Assembly: GCF_000381965.1 (NCBI RefSeq)
Contig: NZ_KB908468.1
Coordinates: 29,108-93,107, forward strand
Direction: 5' to 3'
DNA: 64,000 nt
Origin: Oceanimonas smirnovii ATCC BAA-899
Lineage (GTDB): Bacteria > Pseudomonadota > Gammaproteobacteria > Enterobacterales > Aeromonadaceae
The number at the start of each line of letters is the position of its first letter. The first letter of the stretch is position 1. Shown piece by piece: positions 9,497 to 18,839 of the stretch. Position numbers and translations under genes: made by a program. The notes under the pieces were generated by a model that was not told where the DNA came from, made no database searches, and saw nothing but the letters and a program-made list of their open reading frames with translations.

Positions 9497-9513
9497 TGAA
9501 AGTATCGTGCCAA
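9497..9513 (-). promoter_or_regulatory. Sigma-54-type promoter for the predicted small RNA
   Basis: On the minus strand TTGGCACG-ATAC-TTTCA matches the RpoN consensus YTGGCACG-N4-TTGCW, perfectly in the -24 element and with one mismatch (TTTC for TTGC) in the -12 element. The predicted start is near 9486. Confidence 0.65.
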
Positions 9514-9586
9514 CTTTTCAAAACCCCGTCATTGCTGGCTTTCCGGTGTATTTGAATAAATATCGACCAACCCAAATTGCGAAATG

Positions 9587-9622
9587 TCGCATTTTGCGAT
9601 AGGTGTTTGTTGCGTAATGCAA
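9587..9622. promoter_or_regulatory. Two LuxO-box-like palindromes
   Basis: TCGCA-TTT-TGCGA (9587-9599) and TTGCG-TAA-TGCAA (9610-9622) fit the spacing of the Vibrio LuxO site TTGCA-N3-TGCAA. They lie about 107 and 130 bases upstream of the predicted small-RNA start, a normal enhancer distance for a sigma-54 activator. The first also belongs to a longer imperfect dyad (9577-9599). Confidence 0.6.
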
Positions 9623-9751
9623 TTTCCCTTCTATCTCCCTCTGACAAAGCAAATAAATACCGATACAGTCCATATTCTCTTGCCGGCAGCCAAATATTTC
9701 TTGATCTAAAGCTATGTTTACACCTAAGGTGAAGTGAGAACATTGGTTTAC

Positions 9752-9872
9752 AAACTCCGAGTCCGTCATCGCCTAAGTTGGGTTCTCAATAAGGTGTGCG
9801 GACCGCTCGGGCCTTCGGGCTCGTAAGGGTGTTATCAGAAATGATGCCGCCTCCCGTTTTGGAAAGGTGTTT
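9752..9872 (+). promoter_or_regulatory. Moco riboswitch (moaA leader)
   Basis: The 120-base leader of moaA has the layout of the molybdenum-cofactor RNA motif: a 5' ACTCCGAG segment, several stems including CTCGGGCCTTCGGGCTCG-like pairing at about 9813-9830, and the closing GCCTCCC...GGAAAGG segment at 9847-9867. That last segment contains the ribosome site of moaA, so cofactor binding would occlude translation initiation. The structure was read by eye; a covariance-model hit would confirm it. Confidence 0.78.
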
Positions 9873-10853
9873 ATGCTGGAACTACAAGACGCGTTCGCGC
9901 GCAAATTTCATTATTTGCGGCTGTCGGTGACCGACGTCTGCAACTTTCGCTGTCAATACTGTTTGCCTGACGGTTATCGTCCCGACGGCCGCAAGTCTTT
10001 TCTTACCCTGAGTGAGATCCGTCACATCACTCGTGCTTTTGCCGCCATGGGCACCAACAAGGTGCGCATTACCGGTGGTGAGCCCTCCATGCGCCGGGAC
10101 TTTACCGATATCATCGAAACGGTGGCATCTACGCCCGGCATTCGCAAGGTGGCTACCACTACCAACGGCTATCGTATGGCGGAGCAGATAGCAGACTGGC
10201 GCAGTGCCGGGCTGGGCGCTGTCAACGTCAGCGTTGACAGCCTGGATCCGCGCATGTTTCACCAGATCACCGGTCAGAACCGTTTTCATGAGGTGATGGC
10301 GGGCATTGATGCCGCCTTTGCGGCCGGTTTTGAGCAGGTGAAGGTGAATACGGTACTGATGCGCGGGCTCAATGACGGTGAGCTGGGTAACTTTCTGGCC
10401 TGGATAAAGTCCAATCCTATTCAGTTACGTTTTATCGAGCTGATGCAAACCGGTGAAATGGACGAGCTGTTTGACCGTCATCACGTGCGTGGGGCGGCCA
10501 TCAAGGAAAAGTTGCTGGAAGCCGGCTGGCAGCAAAAAGTACGGGCGCATAATGATGGTCCGGCGGAAGTATTCTGGCATTCGGACTATGTGGGCGAAAT
10601 TGGCCTTATCATGCCTTATGCCAAAGACTTCTGTGCCAGTTGCAACCGCCTGCGGGTGTCGGCGCTGGGCAAGTTGCATTTGTGCCTGTTTGGTGAATAT
10701 GGTGTAGATCTGCGTGAGCTGCTGCAGCATGAAGGACAACAGGCGGCGCTGCAACGGCGCTTGCGTGACGCCCTGGCCGATAAAAAAGCGACCCACTTTC
10801 TGCATGAAGGCATCAGCGGCATGACACCGCATTTGGCATCCATCGGCGGTTAA
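9873..10853 (+). CDS. moaA: GTP 3',8-cyclase MoaA
   Basis: This 326-residue radical-SAM enzyme performs the first step of molybdenum cofactor synthesis, converting GTP to 3',8-cyclo-GTP. The N-terminal SAM cluster is CNFRCQYC (about 22-29) and the C-terminal cluster is C-x2-C...C (CASCNRLRV...LHLCLFGE). The ATG at 9873 follows GGAAAGG by five bases; a GTG two codons earlier is also open. The last residues ([19 protein letters not shown]) include the GTP-binding region and end with the essential double glycine. A Moco riboswitch controls it. It is followed by the nap operon. Confidence 0.97.
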   Translation: MLELQDAFARKFHYLRLSVTDVCNFRCQYCLPDGYRPDGRKSFLTLSEIRHITRAFAAMGTNKVRITGGEPSMRRDFTDIIETVASTPGIRKVATTTNGYRMAEQIADWRSAGLGAVNVSVDSLDPRMFHQITGQNRFHEVMAGIDAAFAAGFEQVKVNTVLMRGLNDGELGNFLAWIKSNPIQLRFIELMQTGEMDELFDRHHVRGAAIKEKLLEAGWQQKVRAHNDGPAEVFWHSDYVGEIGLIMPYAKDFCASCNRLRVSALGKLHLCLFGEYGVDLRELLQHEGQQAALQRRLRDALADKKATHFLHEGISGMTPHLASIGG

Positions 10854-10899
10854 CAGTTTCATAACACTGCCAGGTGGTGGCTGGTGTCATCGCCCGATA

Positions 10900-10913
10900 C
10901 TGATCTGCATCAA
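10900..10913. promoter_or_regulatory. FNR-type box upstream of napF
   Basis: CTGAT-CTGC-ATCAA matches TTGAT-N4-ATCAA at 9 of 10 positions and lies 130 bases before napF. Anaerobic activation of nap by FNR is known in related bacteria. Confidence 0.65.
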
Positions 10914-10918
10914 TATAT

Positions 10919-10941
10919 CCCTGAATACCCCGTATTCAGGG
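10919..10941. promoter_or_regulatory. Perfect 10-bp inverted repeat between moaA and napF
   Basis: CCCTGAATAC and GTATTCAGGG flank CCC. There is no T tract after it, so an operator is more likely than a terminator. It sits six bases past the FNR-like box, close enough for cooperation, and could be a nitrate-response regulator site, although the usual 7-2-7 heptamer layout is not evident. Confidence 0.5.
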
Positions 10942-11042
10942 TTTCTATCGCTACTCCCTTTTTATACTCTGTAAATACTCATTTAAACTCAGCTTGTCAC
11001 ACTTGTGCTACATTTCAGGCTGTTACTAATAATGGGAGCAAT

Positions 11043-11546
11043 ATGGATACCGCACCCGATTTATCCCGCCGGCGCTGGCTGAAGGGAGGATTGACGCCTC
11101 AGCATCATGTTCAGACTCTGCCCTGGGCACTGGACCGGCCAGCATTTACCGCCCAATGCACCCGCTGTGGCGACTGCATTCAAGCCTGCCCCGAGCAGAT
11201 TATTGTGGTGGCCGACGGTGGCTTTCCGGCCATCGATTTCAGTAAAGGTGAATGCACTTTCTGCACCGACTGTGTCAGTGCCTGCGGCGAGCCTCTGTTT
11301 TATTCCACCGAACAGGCCCCCTGGCAGCAAGTGGCTGCTTTCAGTCATGCCTGCCTCGCTCATCAGGGTGTGCATTGCCGCAGTTGTGAAGATGGCTGCG
11401 AGCCCCGGGCCATTCGCTTTCGGCCCCGGCTGGGGGGCGTATCGGTGCCCGAGCTGGAGCAGGATGCCTGCACCGGTTGCGGCGGCTGTGTGGCGGCCTG
11501 TCCGGTGAGTGCCATCAGCATTGTTAAAGAGGGAGGAGCAGCATGA
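11043..11546 (+). CDS. napF: NapF ferredoxin-type protein
   Basis: A 167-residue cytoplasmic iron-sulfur protein of periplasmic nitrate reduction. The start at 11043 has GGGAGC upstream. The N-terminal DLSRRRWLKGG is typical. Four-cysteine clusters follow: CTRCGDCIQACPE, CTFCTDCVSACGE and CTGCGGCVAACPV. NapF is thought to help insert or maintain the iron-sulfur cluster of NapA before export. Its stop overlaps the napD start (ATGA). It is the first gene of napFDABC. Confidence 0.95.
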   Translation: MDTAPDLSRRRWLKGGLTPQHHVQTLPWALDRPAFTAQCTRCGDCIQACPEQIIVVADGGFPAIDFSKGECTFCTDCVSACGEPLFYSTEQAPWQQVAAFSHACLAHQGVHCRSCEDGCEPRAIRFRPRLGGVSVPELEQDACTGCGGCVAACPVSAISIVKEGGAA

Positions 11547-11812
11547 CGGAGCAGGAATGGCATGTGGCCAGCCTGGTGGTGTATTGCAAGCCTGAACAAA
11601 TGGCAGCGGTGATCGCCACCATTAACGCCATGCCCGGTGCCGAAGTGCCGGTGTTTGGTGAGCAGGGCAAGCTGGTGGTGTCCCTTGAAGGACCCGACCA
11701 GAGTGCCATCGTGGCCAATATTGACCGCATAGCGCCCCTTGACGGCGTGATATCGACCACTCTCATTTATCATGAGTTTGCCGGCCAGGAAGCCGGTGAG
11801 GAGCAAGCATGA
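11543..11812 (+). CDS. napD: NapD chaperone
   Basis: An 89-residue cytoplasmic chaperone that binds the twin-arginine signal of NapA and delays export until the cofactor is in place. The ferredoxin-like fold start ([31 protein letters not shown]) is characteristic. It overlaps napF and napA by four bases at each end, indicating translational coupling. Confidence 0.95.
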   Translation: MTEQEWHVASLVVYCKPEQMAAVIATINAMPGAEVPVFGEQGKLVVSLEGPDQSAIVANIDRIAPLDGVISTTLIYHEFAGQEAGEEQA

Positions 11813-14298
11813 AACTGAATCGTCGTGATTTTATGAAAGCCAATGCGGTGGCGGCGGCAGCAGCAGCGGCCGGTCTGGCCGTGCCGGCCATGGCGACCAA
11901 CCTCATCACCAGCCGGGATCAGACTGCCATTAAGTGGGACAAGGCACCCTGTCGTTTTTGTGGCACCGGCTGCTCGGTACTGGTGGGCTCACAAAACGGC
12001 AAGGTAGTGGCCACTCAGGGTGATCCCAAGGCACCGGTAAACCGGGGGCTGAACTGCGTTAAAGGGTATTTTCTGTCAAAAATCATGTACGGCAAAGACC
12101 GGCTGACCACGCCGCTGCTGCGCATGAGTAACGGTCAATACGACAAAAATGGCGAATTCACGCCCGTCAGCTGGGATCAGGCCTTTGATATCATGGCTGA
12201 AAAGTGGAAAGCCGCGCTCAGGACCAAAGGGCCGGAAGCAGTGGGCATGTTCGGCTCCGGTCAGTGGACCATTATGGAAGGCTATGCTGCCGCCAAGCTT
12301 TTCAAGGCGGGTTTTCGCTCCAATAACCTGGATCCCAATGCTCGCCATTGCATGGCGTCGGCAGTGGCCGGCTTTATGCGCACCTTTGGCATGGACGAAC
12401 CCATGGGCTGCTATGACGACATTGAAGCCACCGACAGCTTTGTGCTGTGGGGCTCCAATATGGCGGAAATGCACCCTATTTTGTGGTCCCGCCTGACCGA
12501 TCGCCGGCTGAGCGCGCCTCATGTGCGGGTGCATGTGCTTTCTACCTATGAGCACCGCAGCTTTGAGCTGGCGGATAATGGCATGGTATTCAAGCCCCAG
12601 ACCGATCTGGCCATTCTTAATTACATTGCCCACTACATTATTGAGAACGGTCATGTTAATCAGAGCTTTGTGGAGCGTCATGTACGCTTTGCACGGGGTG
12701 AAACCGATATCGGTTATGGCCTGCGGCCCACCCATCCGCGCCAGGCGGCGGCCGCCAACCCGGACTCCGGTGCTTCCACGCCCATGAACTTTGATGAGTT
12801 TGCTGCCTTTGTGGCCGACTACGATGTAAACACAGTTGCAGATCTGTCCGGCGTGCCCGCCGACAAGCTGGAAGCGCTGGCCATGGCCTACGCCGATCCC
12901 AATACCAAGGTGGTGTCGTTCTGGACCATGGGCTTTAACCAGCATACCCGGGGCACCTGGGCCAATAACATGGTTTACAACATACATCTGCTGACCGGCA
13001 AAATCTCCGAGCCGGGCAACAGCCCGTTTTCACTGACCGGCCAGCCGTCTGCCTGTGGTACCGCCCGGGAAGTGGGCACTTTTTCTCACCGTCTGCCTGC
13101 CGACATGGTAGTAACCAATCCGGACCACAGAGCCGTGGCCGAAAGAATCTGGAAGCTGCCCGCCGGCACCATCAACCCTGAGCCCGGTTATCATGCCGTG
13201 CTGCAAAACCGCATGCTGAAAGACGGCAAGCTCAATGCCTATTGGGTGATGTGTAACAACAATATGCAGGCGGCGGCCAATATGAACGAAGAAAGCCTGC
13301 CCGGCTATCGTAACCCGGAAAACTTTGTTGTGGTCTCCGACCCGTATCCCACAGTGACCGCTCAGGCGGCGGATCTGGTGCTGCCCACCGCCATGTGGGT
13401 AGAGAAGGAAGGAGGCTACGGCAATGCCGAGCGCCGCACTCAGGTGTGGTATCAGCAGGTAAAAGCGCCGGAAGGGGCGCGCTCGGATCTGTGGCAGCTG
13501 ATGGAGTTTTCCAAACGCTTCACCATGGAAGAGATCTGGCCTGAGGAGCTGCTGACCCAGATGTCCGAATACCGTAGCAAAAGCCTGTATGACGTGCTCT
13601 TTACCAACGGTCAGGTCGATCGCTTTCCGGCGGAAGACTGCAAAAACGAGTTCAATGACGAGCGGGACCACTTCGGTTTTTATGTGCAGAAGGGCCTGTT
13701 TGAAGAATATGCGGAGTTTGGCCGCGGCCATGCTCACGATCTGGCCCCCTACGACAGATACCATGAAGAGCGGGGGCTGCGCTGGCCGGTGGTGAACGGC
13801 CAGGAAACCCTGTGGCGCTACCGGGAAGGCTATGACCCTTATGTAGAAGAGGGGGCCGGTGTGCAGTTTTATGGTCATAAAGACAACAGGGCGGTGATTT
13901 TTGCATTGCCTTACGAGCCGGCGGCGGAAGAGCCCGATGAAGAATTTGACCTCTGGCTGTCTACCGGCCGGGTGCTGGAGCACTGGCACTCGGGCACCAT
14001 GACCCGCCGAGTGCCCGAGTTGCACAAGTCTTATCCTGCCGCTCAGGTGTTTATGCACCCTGATGATGCCAGTGCCCGGGGCCTGCGCCGGGGCGATGAG
14101 GTATTAATGAGCTCACGCCGGGGCGAAATGAGAACCCGGCTGGAAACCCGGGGCCGCAACCGGCCGCCCAAAGGCCTGGTGTTTGTGCCCTGGTTTGATG
14201 AAAGTCAGTTGATTAACCGCCTGACCCTGGATGCGACCTGCCCGCTGTCCAAGGAAACGGATTACAAAAAGTGCGCCGTCAAGGTGACCAAGGCATAA
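11809..14298 (+). CDS. napA: Periplasmic nitrate reductase catalytic subunit NapA
   Basis: An 829-residue molybdoenzyme that reduces nitrate to nitrite in the periplasm. It has a Tat signal ([10 protein letters not shown], then an alanine-rich core and AMA cleavage site). A 4Fe-4S site follows (CRFCGTGC...C, about 48-84), and the Mo-ligating cysteine is in ARHCMASAV (about 180). It binds bis-molybdopterin guanine dinucleotide. The C-terminal domain motifs ([16 protein letters not shown]) are intact. The length is normal. The cofactor is supplied by the surrounding moa/moe genes. Confidence 0.98.
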   Translation: MKLNRRDFMKANAVAAAAAAAGLAVPAMATNLITSRDQTAIKWDKAPCRFCGTGCSVLVGSQNGKVVATQGDPKAPVNRGLNCVKGYFLSKIMYGKDRLTTPLLRMSNGQYDKNGEFTPVSWDQAFDIMAEKWKAALRTKGPEAVGMFGSGQWTIMEGYAAAKLFKAGFRSNNLDPNARHCMASAVAGFMRTFGMDEPMGCYDDIEATDSFVLWGSNMAEMHPILWSRLTDRRLSAPHVRVHVLSTYEHRSFELADNGMVFKPQTDLAILNYIAHYIIENGHVNQSFVERHVRFARGETDIGYGLRPTHPRQAAAANPDSGASTPMNFDEFAAFVADYDVNTVADLSGVPADKLEALAMAYADPNTKVVSFWTMGFNQHTRGTWANNMVYNIHLLTGKISEPGNSPFSLTGQPSACGTAREVGTFSHRLPADMVVTNPDHRAVAERIWKLPAGTINPEPGYHAVLQNRMLKDGKLNAYWVMCNNNMQAAANMNEESLPGYRNPENFVVVSDPYPTVTAQAADLVLPTAMWVEKEGGYGNAERRTQVWYQQVKAPEGARSDLWQLMEFSKRFTMEEIWPEELLTQMSEYRSKSLYDVLFTNGQVDRFPAEDCKNEFNDERDHFGFYVQKGLFEEYAEFGRGHAHDLAPYDRYHEERGLRWPVVNGQETLWRYREGYDPYVEEGAGVQFYGHKDNRAVIFALPYEPAAEEPDEEFDLWLSTGRVLEHWHSGTMTRRVPELHKSYPAAQVFMHPDDASARGLRRGDEVLMSSRRGEMRTRLETRGRNRPPKGLVFVPWFDESQLINRLTLDATCPLSKETDYKKCAVKVTKA

Positions 14299-14332
14299 CC
14301 CACGTCAATGTGAGTAAGGTGGAGAATCGCAT

Positions 14333-14782
14333 ATGAGCATCACCGCAAAACATCTGCTGGCACCTTTGTTGCTGGTGCTGGCCGGACTGGCAACGGCTGC
14401 CCCCGATGCGGGTAACATGGAATCCCTGCGGGGAAAAATGTCCCTGGACAAGGATCCGGCTCCTTCTCGTATTGCCGATCCGTTGAAAGATCAGGGCATA
14501 CAGGACAGGGTTTATATGCATCAGCCACCGCTGGTGCCCCATCAGGTGCGTGGCTATGAGGTGGATCTCAAGGTAAACCAGTGCCTGTCCTGCCATGGCT
14601 GGAAAAATGCCGCCGAACGCAACGCGCCCAGAGTCAGCCCCACTCATTATGAAAACCGGGATGGCCTGACCCTGGGAGACATCAGCCCGCGGCGTTATTT
14701 TTGTCTGCAGTGTCATGTGCCGCAAACCGGGGCAGAGCCGCTGGTGGATAACGTCTTTACGCCGGTCGAGTCACTGCGCTGA
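14333..14782 (+). CDS. napB: NapB diheme cytochrome c subunit
   Basis: A 149-residue periplasmic electron-transfer subunit of the nitrate reductase. It has a Sec signal peptide (HLLAPLLLVLAGLATAA) and two CxxCH haem sites (CLSCH and CLQCH), with distal histidines around them. A GGTGGAG ribosome site precedes the ATG. It receives electrons from NapC and passes them to NapA. Confidence 0.96.
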   Translation: MSITAKHLLAPLLLVLAGLATAAPDAGNMESLRGKMSLDKDPAPSRIADPLKDQGIQDRVYMHQPPLVPHQVRGYEVDLKVNQCLSCHGWKNAAERNAPRVSPTHYENRDGLTLGDISPRRYFCLQCHVPQTGAEPLVDNVFTPVESLR

Positions 14783-14791
14783 GGAGGCATT

Positions 14792-15385
14792 ATGGCAAAG
14801 AAAAACGGACTGCTGCGCGGCTTGTGGCGCGTGTTCCGCTCGCCGGCACGCGTGGCGGCAGGGGTGGTGCTGTTGCTGGGCTTTATTGGCGGGGTGATTT
14901 TCTGGGGTGGCTTTAACACCGCCCTGGAAATGACCAACACCGAGAGCTTTTGCATCAGCTGCCACGAGATGCGCGATAACGTCTATCTGGAATACAGAGA
15001 TACCATTCATTATGCCAACCGTTCCGGGGTGCGAGCCAGTTGTCCCGACTGTCATGTGCCGCATGAATGGACCCACAAGATAGTGCGTAAAATTGCCGCT
15101 TCCAAGGAAGTGTGGGGCAAGATCACCGGCATTATTGACACCCCGGAAAAGTTTGAGGCCCATCGCCGGCACATGGCCGAGCGGGAATGGCAGCGCATGA
15201 AGGAGACTGACTCCCGGGAGTGCCGCAACTGTCATAACTTTGACTTTATGGACTTCAGTGTGCAGGGCAATCGCGCCGCTCAGGCTCATTCCACCTCACT
15301 GGCCAGCGGTGAAAAAACCTGCATTGACTGCCATAAAGGCATAGCGCATCAGCTGCCGGACATGAGCGGAGTGGCCGGTTTCTGA
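14792..15385 (+). CDS. napC: NapC tetraheme quinol dehydrogenase
   Basis: A 197-residue NapC/NirT-family membrane cytochrome. One N-terminal transmembrane helix ([20 protein letters not shown]) is followed by four haem motifs: CISCH, CPDCH, CRNCH and CIDCH. It oxidises menaquinol and reduces NapB. There are no napG, napH or napE genes, so NapC is the only visible electron input. Confidence 0.96.
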   Translation: MAKKNGLLRGLWRVFRSPARVAAGVVLLLGFIGGVIFWGGFNTALEMTNTESFCISCHEMRDNVYLEYRDTIHYANRSGVRASCPDCHVPHEWTHKIVRKIAASKEVWGKITGIIDTPEKFEAHRRHMAEREWQRMKETDSRECRNCHNFDFMDFSVQGNRAAQAHSTSLASGEKTCIDCHKGIAHQLPDMSGVAGF

Positions 15386-15408
15386 TCTCGGTCATGCAGC
15401 AAGGCAAC

Positions 15409-15440
15409 GCCTGTGGCAATATGGCCACAGGCTTTTTTTT
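15409..15440 (+). terminator. Terminator of napFDABC
   Basis: GCCTGTGGC (15409-15417) pairs with GCCACAGGC (15424-15432) and is followed by eight T. Confidence 0.93.
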
Positions 15441-15514
15441 GGCTTGACCTGCTGCCGGGCAGCGGGAACAATGCCGGTAAGTTAATTTTATGTGAAAATA
15501 ATTAAGGTGACATC

Positions 15515-16030
15515 ATGAGTCATGCAAGTCAGGAGCTGGTGCCGCTCAATATCGCGGTGCTGACGGTGTCTGATACCCGTACCGAAGAAAGCGATACATC
15601 CGGTCGTTTTCTGGTAGAGGCGCTTACCGCGGCCGGCCACCGGCTGGCAGAAAAAGTCATTCTCAAGGATGACAAATACGAGATTCGTGCGCTGATTTCC
15701 CGCTGGATAGCCAGCCCGCAAGTGCAGGTGGTGATCATCACCGGCGGCACCGGCTTTACCGGTCGTGATACCACACCGGAAGCGGTGGCCCCGCTGCTGG
15801 ATGTGCAGATTGACGGCTTTGGCGAGCTGTTCCGTCATATCACCTATCAGGAGCTGGGCACCTCTACCGTGCAAAGCCGCGCGCTTGGCGGCCTGGCCAA
15901 CCGCACGGCGGTGTTCTGCCTGCCGGGCTCCACCGGTGCCTGCCGCACCGGCTGGAACGGCATTCTGGCCGAGCAGCTGGATGCCCGGCACAAGCCCTGT
16001 AATTTTGTGCAGCATCTGGTGAGCCTATGA
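15515..16030 (+). CDS. moaB: Molybdenum cofactor biosynthesis protein MoaB
   Basis: A 171-residue MogA/MoaB-fold protein. The molybdopterin-binding motifs [14 protein letters not shown] (about 75-88) and [14 protein letters not shown] are present. It probably adenylylates molybdopterin before molybdate insertion, as no mogA is visible here. It starts the moaBCDE run, 75 bases after the nap terminator, and overlaps moaC by four bases. Confidence 0.95.
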   Translation: MSHASQELVPLNIAVLTVSDTRTEESDTSGRFLVEALTAAGHRLAEKVILKDDKYEIRALISRWIASPQVQVVIITGGTGFTGRDTTPEAVAPLLDVQIDGFGELFRHITYQELGTSTVQSRALGGLANRTAVFCLPGSTGACRTGWNGILAEQLDARHKPCNFVQHLVSL

Positions 16031-16506
16031 GCCGGCTTACTCATATTAATGCCTCCGGTGAGGCCAACATGGTGGATGTGAGCGATAAGGCAGTGACCAG
16101 CCGGGAAGCCCGGGCCGAAGCCTGGGTGCTGATGGCTCCCGAGACCCTGGCGCTGATTGTAGAGGGCCGGCATCACAAGGGTGATGTGTTTGCCACCGCC
16201 CGCATTGCCGGCATTATGGCGGCCAAGAAAACCTCTGATCTTATTCCGTTGTGCCATCCGCTGGCGCTGTCGAAAGTGGAGGTCAAGCTTGAGCCATGCC
16301 GCGAGCGCGGCGGCGTGCGCATAGAGAGCTACTGCAAGCTGGCCGGTCAGACCGGCGTGGAGATGGAAGCGCTCACCGCCGCATCGGTGGCGGCGCTCAC
16401 CATTTACGACATGTGCAAGGCGGTACAGAAAGACATGCTGATAGAGGGCGTGCGTCTGCTGGAGAAAAAGGGCGGCAAGTCCGGGGAGTTCAGAGCTGAT
16501 GATTAA
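16027..16506 (+). CDS. moaC: Cyclic pyranopterin monophosphate synthase MoaC
   Basis: A 159-residue enzyme that turns the MoaA product into cyclic pyranopterin monophosphate. Conserved motifs visible are [15 protein letters not shown], the [13 protein letters not shown] active-site segment and [23 protein letters not shown] with the catalytic lysine. It overlaps moaB (ATGA) and moaD (8 bases). Confidence 0.97.
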   Translation: MSRLTHINASGEANMVDVSDKAVTSREARAEAWVLMAPETLALIVEGRHHKGDVFATARIAGIMAAKKTSDLIPLCHPLALSKVEVKLEPCRERGGVRIESYCKLAGQTGVEMEALTAASVAALTIYDMCKAVQKDMLIEGVRLLEKKGGKSGEFRADD

Positions 16507-16744
16507 GGTGGTATTTTTTGCCCGTGTTCGGGAGCAGCTGGGTGAAGACGAGCTGTCGCTCGAGACAGAGTTTGCCAATGTGAACGCCCTGCGTGAGCAT
16601 CTGGCGGCGCGCAACGAGACCTGGGCGCAGGTACTGGCCGACAACAGCCTGCTGGTGGCGGTCAATCATGAAATGGCCAGCCCGGCAACGGCCCTGAAAG
16701 ACGGTGATGAAGTGGCGTTTTTTCCGCCGGTAACCGGAGGTTAG
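16499..16744 (+). CDS. moaD: Molybdopterin synthase small subunit MoaD
   Basis: An 81-residue ubiquitin-like sulfur carrier that ends in the required Gly-Gly (FPPVTGG). MoeB-type adenylation of this end, then thiocarboxylation, would arm it; moeB is not in the window. It overlaps moaC and is one base from moaE. Confidence 0.96.
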   Translation: MIKVVFFARVREQLGEDELSLETEFANVNALREHLAARNETWAQVLADNSLLVAVNHEMASPATALKDGDEVAFFPPVTGG

Positions 16745-16745
16745 C

Positions 16746-17186
16746 ATGATACGGGTTCAGACCGAGGACTTCTGCCTGGCCACCGAATATGAAGCCTTAA
16801 GCCAGTCGTATCAGACCGGTGCCGTGGTCACCTTTGTGGGCAAGGTACGTGAGATGAATCAGGGTGATGCGGTCAGTGGCATGACCCTGGAGCACTATCC
16901 GGGCATGACAGAGCACGCGCTTGAGCAGATTGTGGCCGAGGCCAACAGCCGCTGGCCGCTGCTGGGGTGCCGGGTGATCCACCGGGTGGGCGCATTGGAG
17001 CTGGGGGATCAAATTGTGTTGGTAGGCGTGGCCAGTCAGCACAGAGAAGCGGCGTTCGAGGCCTGCCATTTTATTATGGATTACCTGAAAACCCGTGCTC
17101 CCTTCTGGAAAAAAGAACGCACCACAGATGGCGAACGCTGGGTGGATGCCAAACACAGCGACACCGACGCCGCCAACAAGTGGTGA
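16746..17186 (+). CDS. moaE: Molybdopterin synthase catalytic subunit MoaE
   Basis: A 146-residue partner of MoaD that adds the dithiolene sulfurs to form molybdopterin. Recognised by GAVVTFVGKVRE, the HRVG segment and the catalytic KTRAPFWKKER region near the C-terminus. It is the last gene of moaBCDE. No good terminator follows; a structured repeat lies about 100 bases downstream. Confidence 0.97.
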   Translation: MIRVQTEDFCLATEYEALSQSYQTGAVVTFVGKVREMNQGDAVSGMTLEHYPGMTEHALEQIVAEANSRWPLLGCRVIHRVGALELGDQIVLVGVASQHREAAFEACHFIMDYLKTRAPFWKKERTTDGERWVDAKHSDTDAANKW

Positions 17187-17283
17187 CCCTTCGGGAGCTT
17201 GAAGCTTGAAGCTGTAAGCTATCAGCTATCAGTGGTGTAACTGGCAGGCATGATGTCTGCAAATAAACCTATGTAAGCTGGCA

Positions 17284-17423
17284 GCGAGCAGACGCTACCG
17301 ATGGTGCATGAAGCAGCAGTGGGGATTGCCGAAGCCGACCATAAAATGCCACGGATGGCATTTTCGAGCGTCCCATGGAGGGGCCCGAAGCGTGTCGGCG
17401 GAGTGCAACCGCACTGCTGCTTC
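17284..17423 (+). repeat. 140-bp structured intergenic repeat, copy A
   Basis: The same 140-bp element recurs inverted at 37037-37176. The tips GAAGCAGCAGT (17310-17320) and ACTGCTGCTTC (17413-17423) are inverted repeats. Inside, GCCGAC pairs with GTCGGC around two small hairpins whose apices read ACGGA and ATGGA. It sits between the convergent moaE and moeA genes. The adjoining bases 17196-17236 carry short AGCTT/AGCTATCAG direct repeats. Confidence 0.8.
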
Positions 17424-17440
17424 ATATAGCAGAGTGGGGT

Positions 17441-18682
17441 TTACCAATACAGGCCGTCAATCAATTCCAGGGTGACGGTGTCGCCTTTTTCCACATGGCC
17501 TCTGTCCTGCTCCAGGTGCAGCAGGCAGTTGGCTTCGGCCATGGCGCTGAACACCGCCGAGCTCTGTGAGCCTGCGGGCACCACGCCCAGGGAGCCGTCG
17601 GCCTGTGTTTCCACCCAGCCGCGCTGAAAGTCCATTCGTCCCGGTGATTTTCTGAATGGCACCAGTGCCGTGGCCTGCAGAGTGATGGCAGGAAAGAGCT
17701 GCTCGCCGGCCAGTTTTGCCAGGGCAGGGCGCACCAGCAGGTGAAAGGTAACCGCCGCCGACACCGGATTGCCCGGCAAACCGAAAAAGGCGCATTGGTC
17801 GATATGGCCAAAGGCAAAAGGTTTGCCCGGTTTGACCGCCAGCTTCCAGAAGCCAATGCGGCCCACTTCTTCCAGCACGGCCTTGGTGTGGTCGGCATCG
17901 CCCACCGACACGCCGCCCGAGGTCACAATGGCATCGTGGCTGGATGCGGCTTTTAAAAACGTCTGGCGGATCAGCGTGGGATCATCCGCAATAATGCCAT
18001 AATCGGTGATCTCCACTCCCAGCCGGCCCAGCATGGCCGCCAGACCAGTGCGGTTGGAGTCGTAAATTTCGCCCGGTGCCAGCAGCTCGCCGGGGCGCTT
18101 CAGCTCATCACCGGTAGACAAGAGCGCCACCCGCAGCGGCCGGCGCACCGGCACCTGCTCCAGCCCCAGTGAGGCCAGCACCGACAGCACGCGGGCATTA
18201 ATACGCATGCCGGCCTTAAACACCACTTCGCCCTGAGCCACATCTTCTGCCGCCTGACGCACGTTCTGACCCGGGCGTACTGCCTGGGCAAGGGTCACAC
18301 GGTTGTTGGCAGAGGTGCAGTTTTCCTGCATTTCCACACTGTCGGCACCCAGTGGCAGGGCCGCACCTGTCATGATGCGCACACACTGGCCGCTTTCTAC
18401 CCGGCCGGTGAACGGATGGCCCGCCAGGCTGGTACCAATTAATGCCAGCTCCTGTCCGGCAGTGGCATCGGCGGCCTGCAGGGCATAGCCGTCCATGGCC
18501 GAATTGGTAAAAGCGGGCACATCCAGCGGTGACGTCACCTCTTCTGCAAGAATTCGGTTCAGAGCCTGCTCCAGCGGCACCAGCTCGTTAGTGTCAAGGG
18601 TATCCAGCTGCCCCAGCATATCGGCTTTGGCATCTGCAAAAGGGCGAAGGCCCGGCTGACTGCAACAATCCTGAATGGCCAT
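17441..18682 (-). CDS. moeA: Molybdopterin molybdotransferase MoeA
   Basis: A 413-residue enzyme that inserts molybdate into adenylylated molybdopterin. The ATG at 18682 has AGGGAG upstream; a longer start at 18745 is unlikely. Typical motifs are FTNSAMDGYAL (about 65), STGDEL, GEIYDSN and TSGGVSVGD, then PGKPFAFG and GLPGNPVSA. It is divergent from folE and convergent with moaE across the repeat. Confidence 0.97.
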   Translation of the reverse strand: MAIQDCCSQPGLRPFADAKADMLGQLDTLDTNELVPLEQALNRILAEEVTSPLDVPAFTNSAMDGYALQAADATAGQELALIGTSLAGHPFTGRVESGQCVRIMTGAALPLGADSVEMQENCTSANNRVTLAQAVRPGQNVRQAAEDVAQGEVVFKAGMRINARVLSVLASLGLEQVPVRRPLRVALLSTGDELKRPGELLAPGEIYDSNRTGLAAMLGRLGVEITDYGIIADDPTLIRQTFLKAASSHDAIVTSGGVSVGDADHTKAVLEEVGRIGFWKLAVKPGKPFAFGHIDQCAFFGLPGNPVSAAVTFHLLVRPALAKLAGEQLFPAITLQATALVPFRKSPGRMDFQRGWVETQADGSLGVVPAGSQSSAVFSAMAEANCLLHLEQDRGHVEKGDTVTLELIDGLYW

Positions 18683-18839
18683 AATCCGGCTCCCTGAATG
18701 GTGTTGATTGACTACATTATTCCAGACCCGGGCAGTGATTGTCATGACGGTGTCATCAAAATGAGCGCTAATCCGTCATTCACAGCCAGTGTCAAATGCA
18801 CTAACATGCCCTCTGCTTGTAAATCCCACGGAGAAGATG

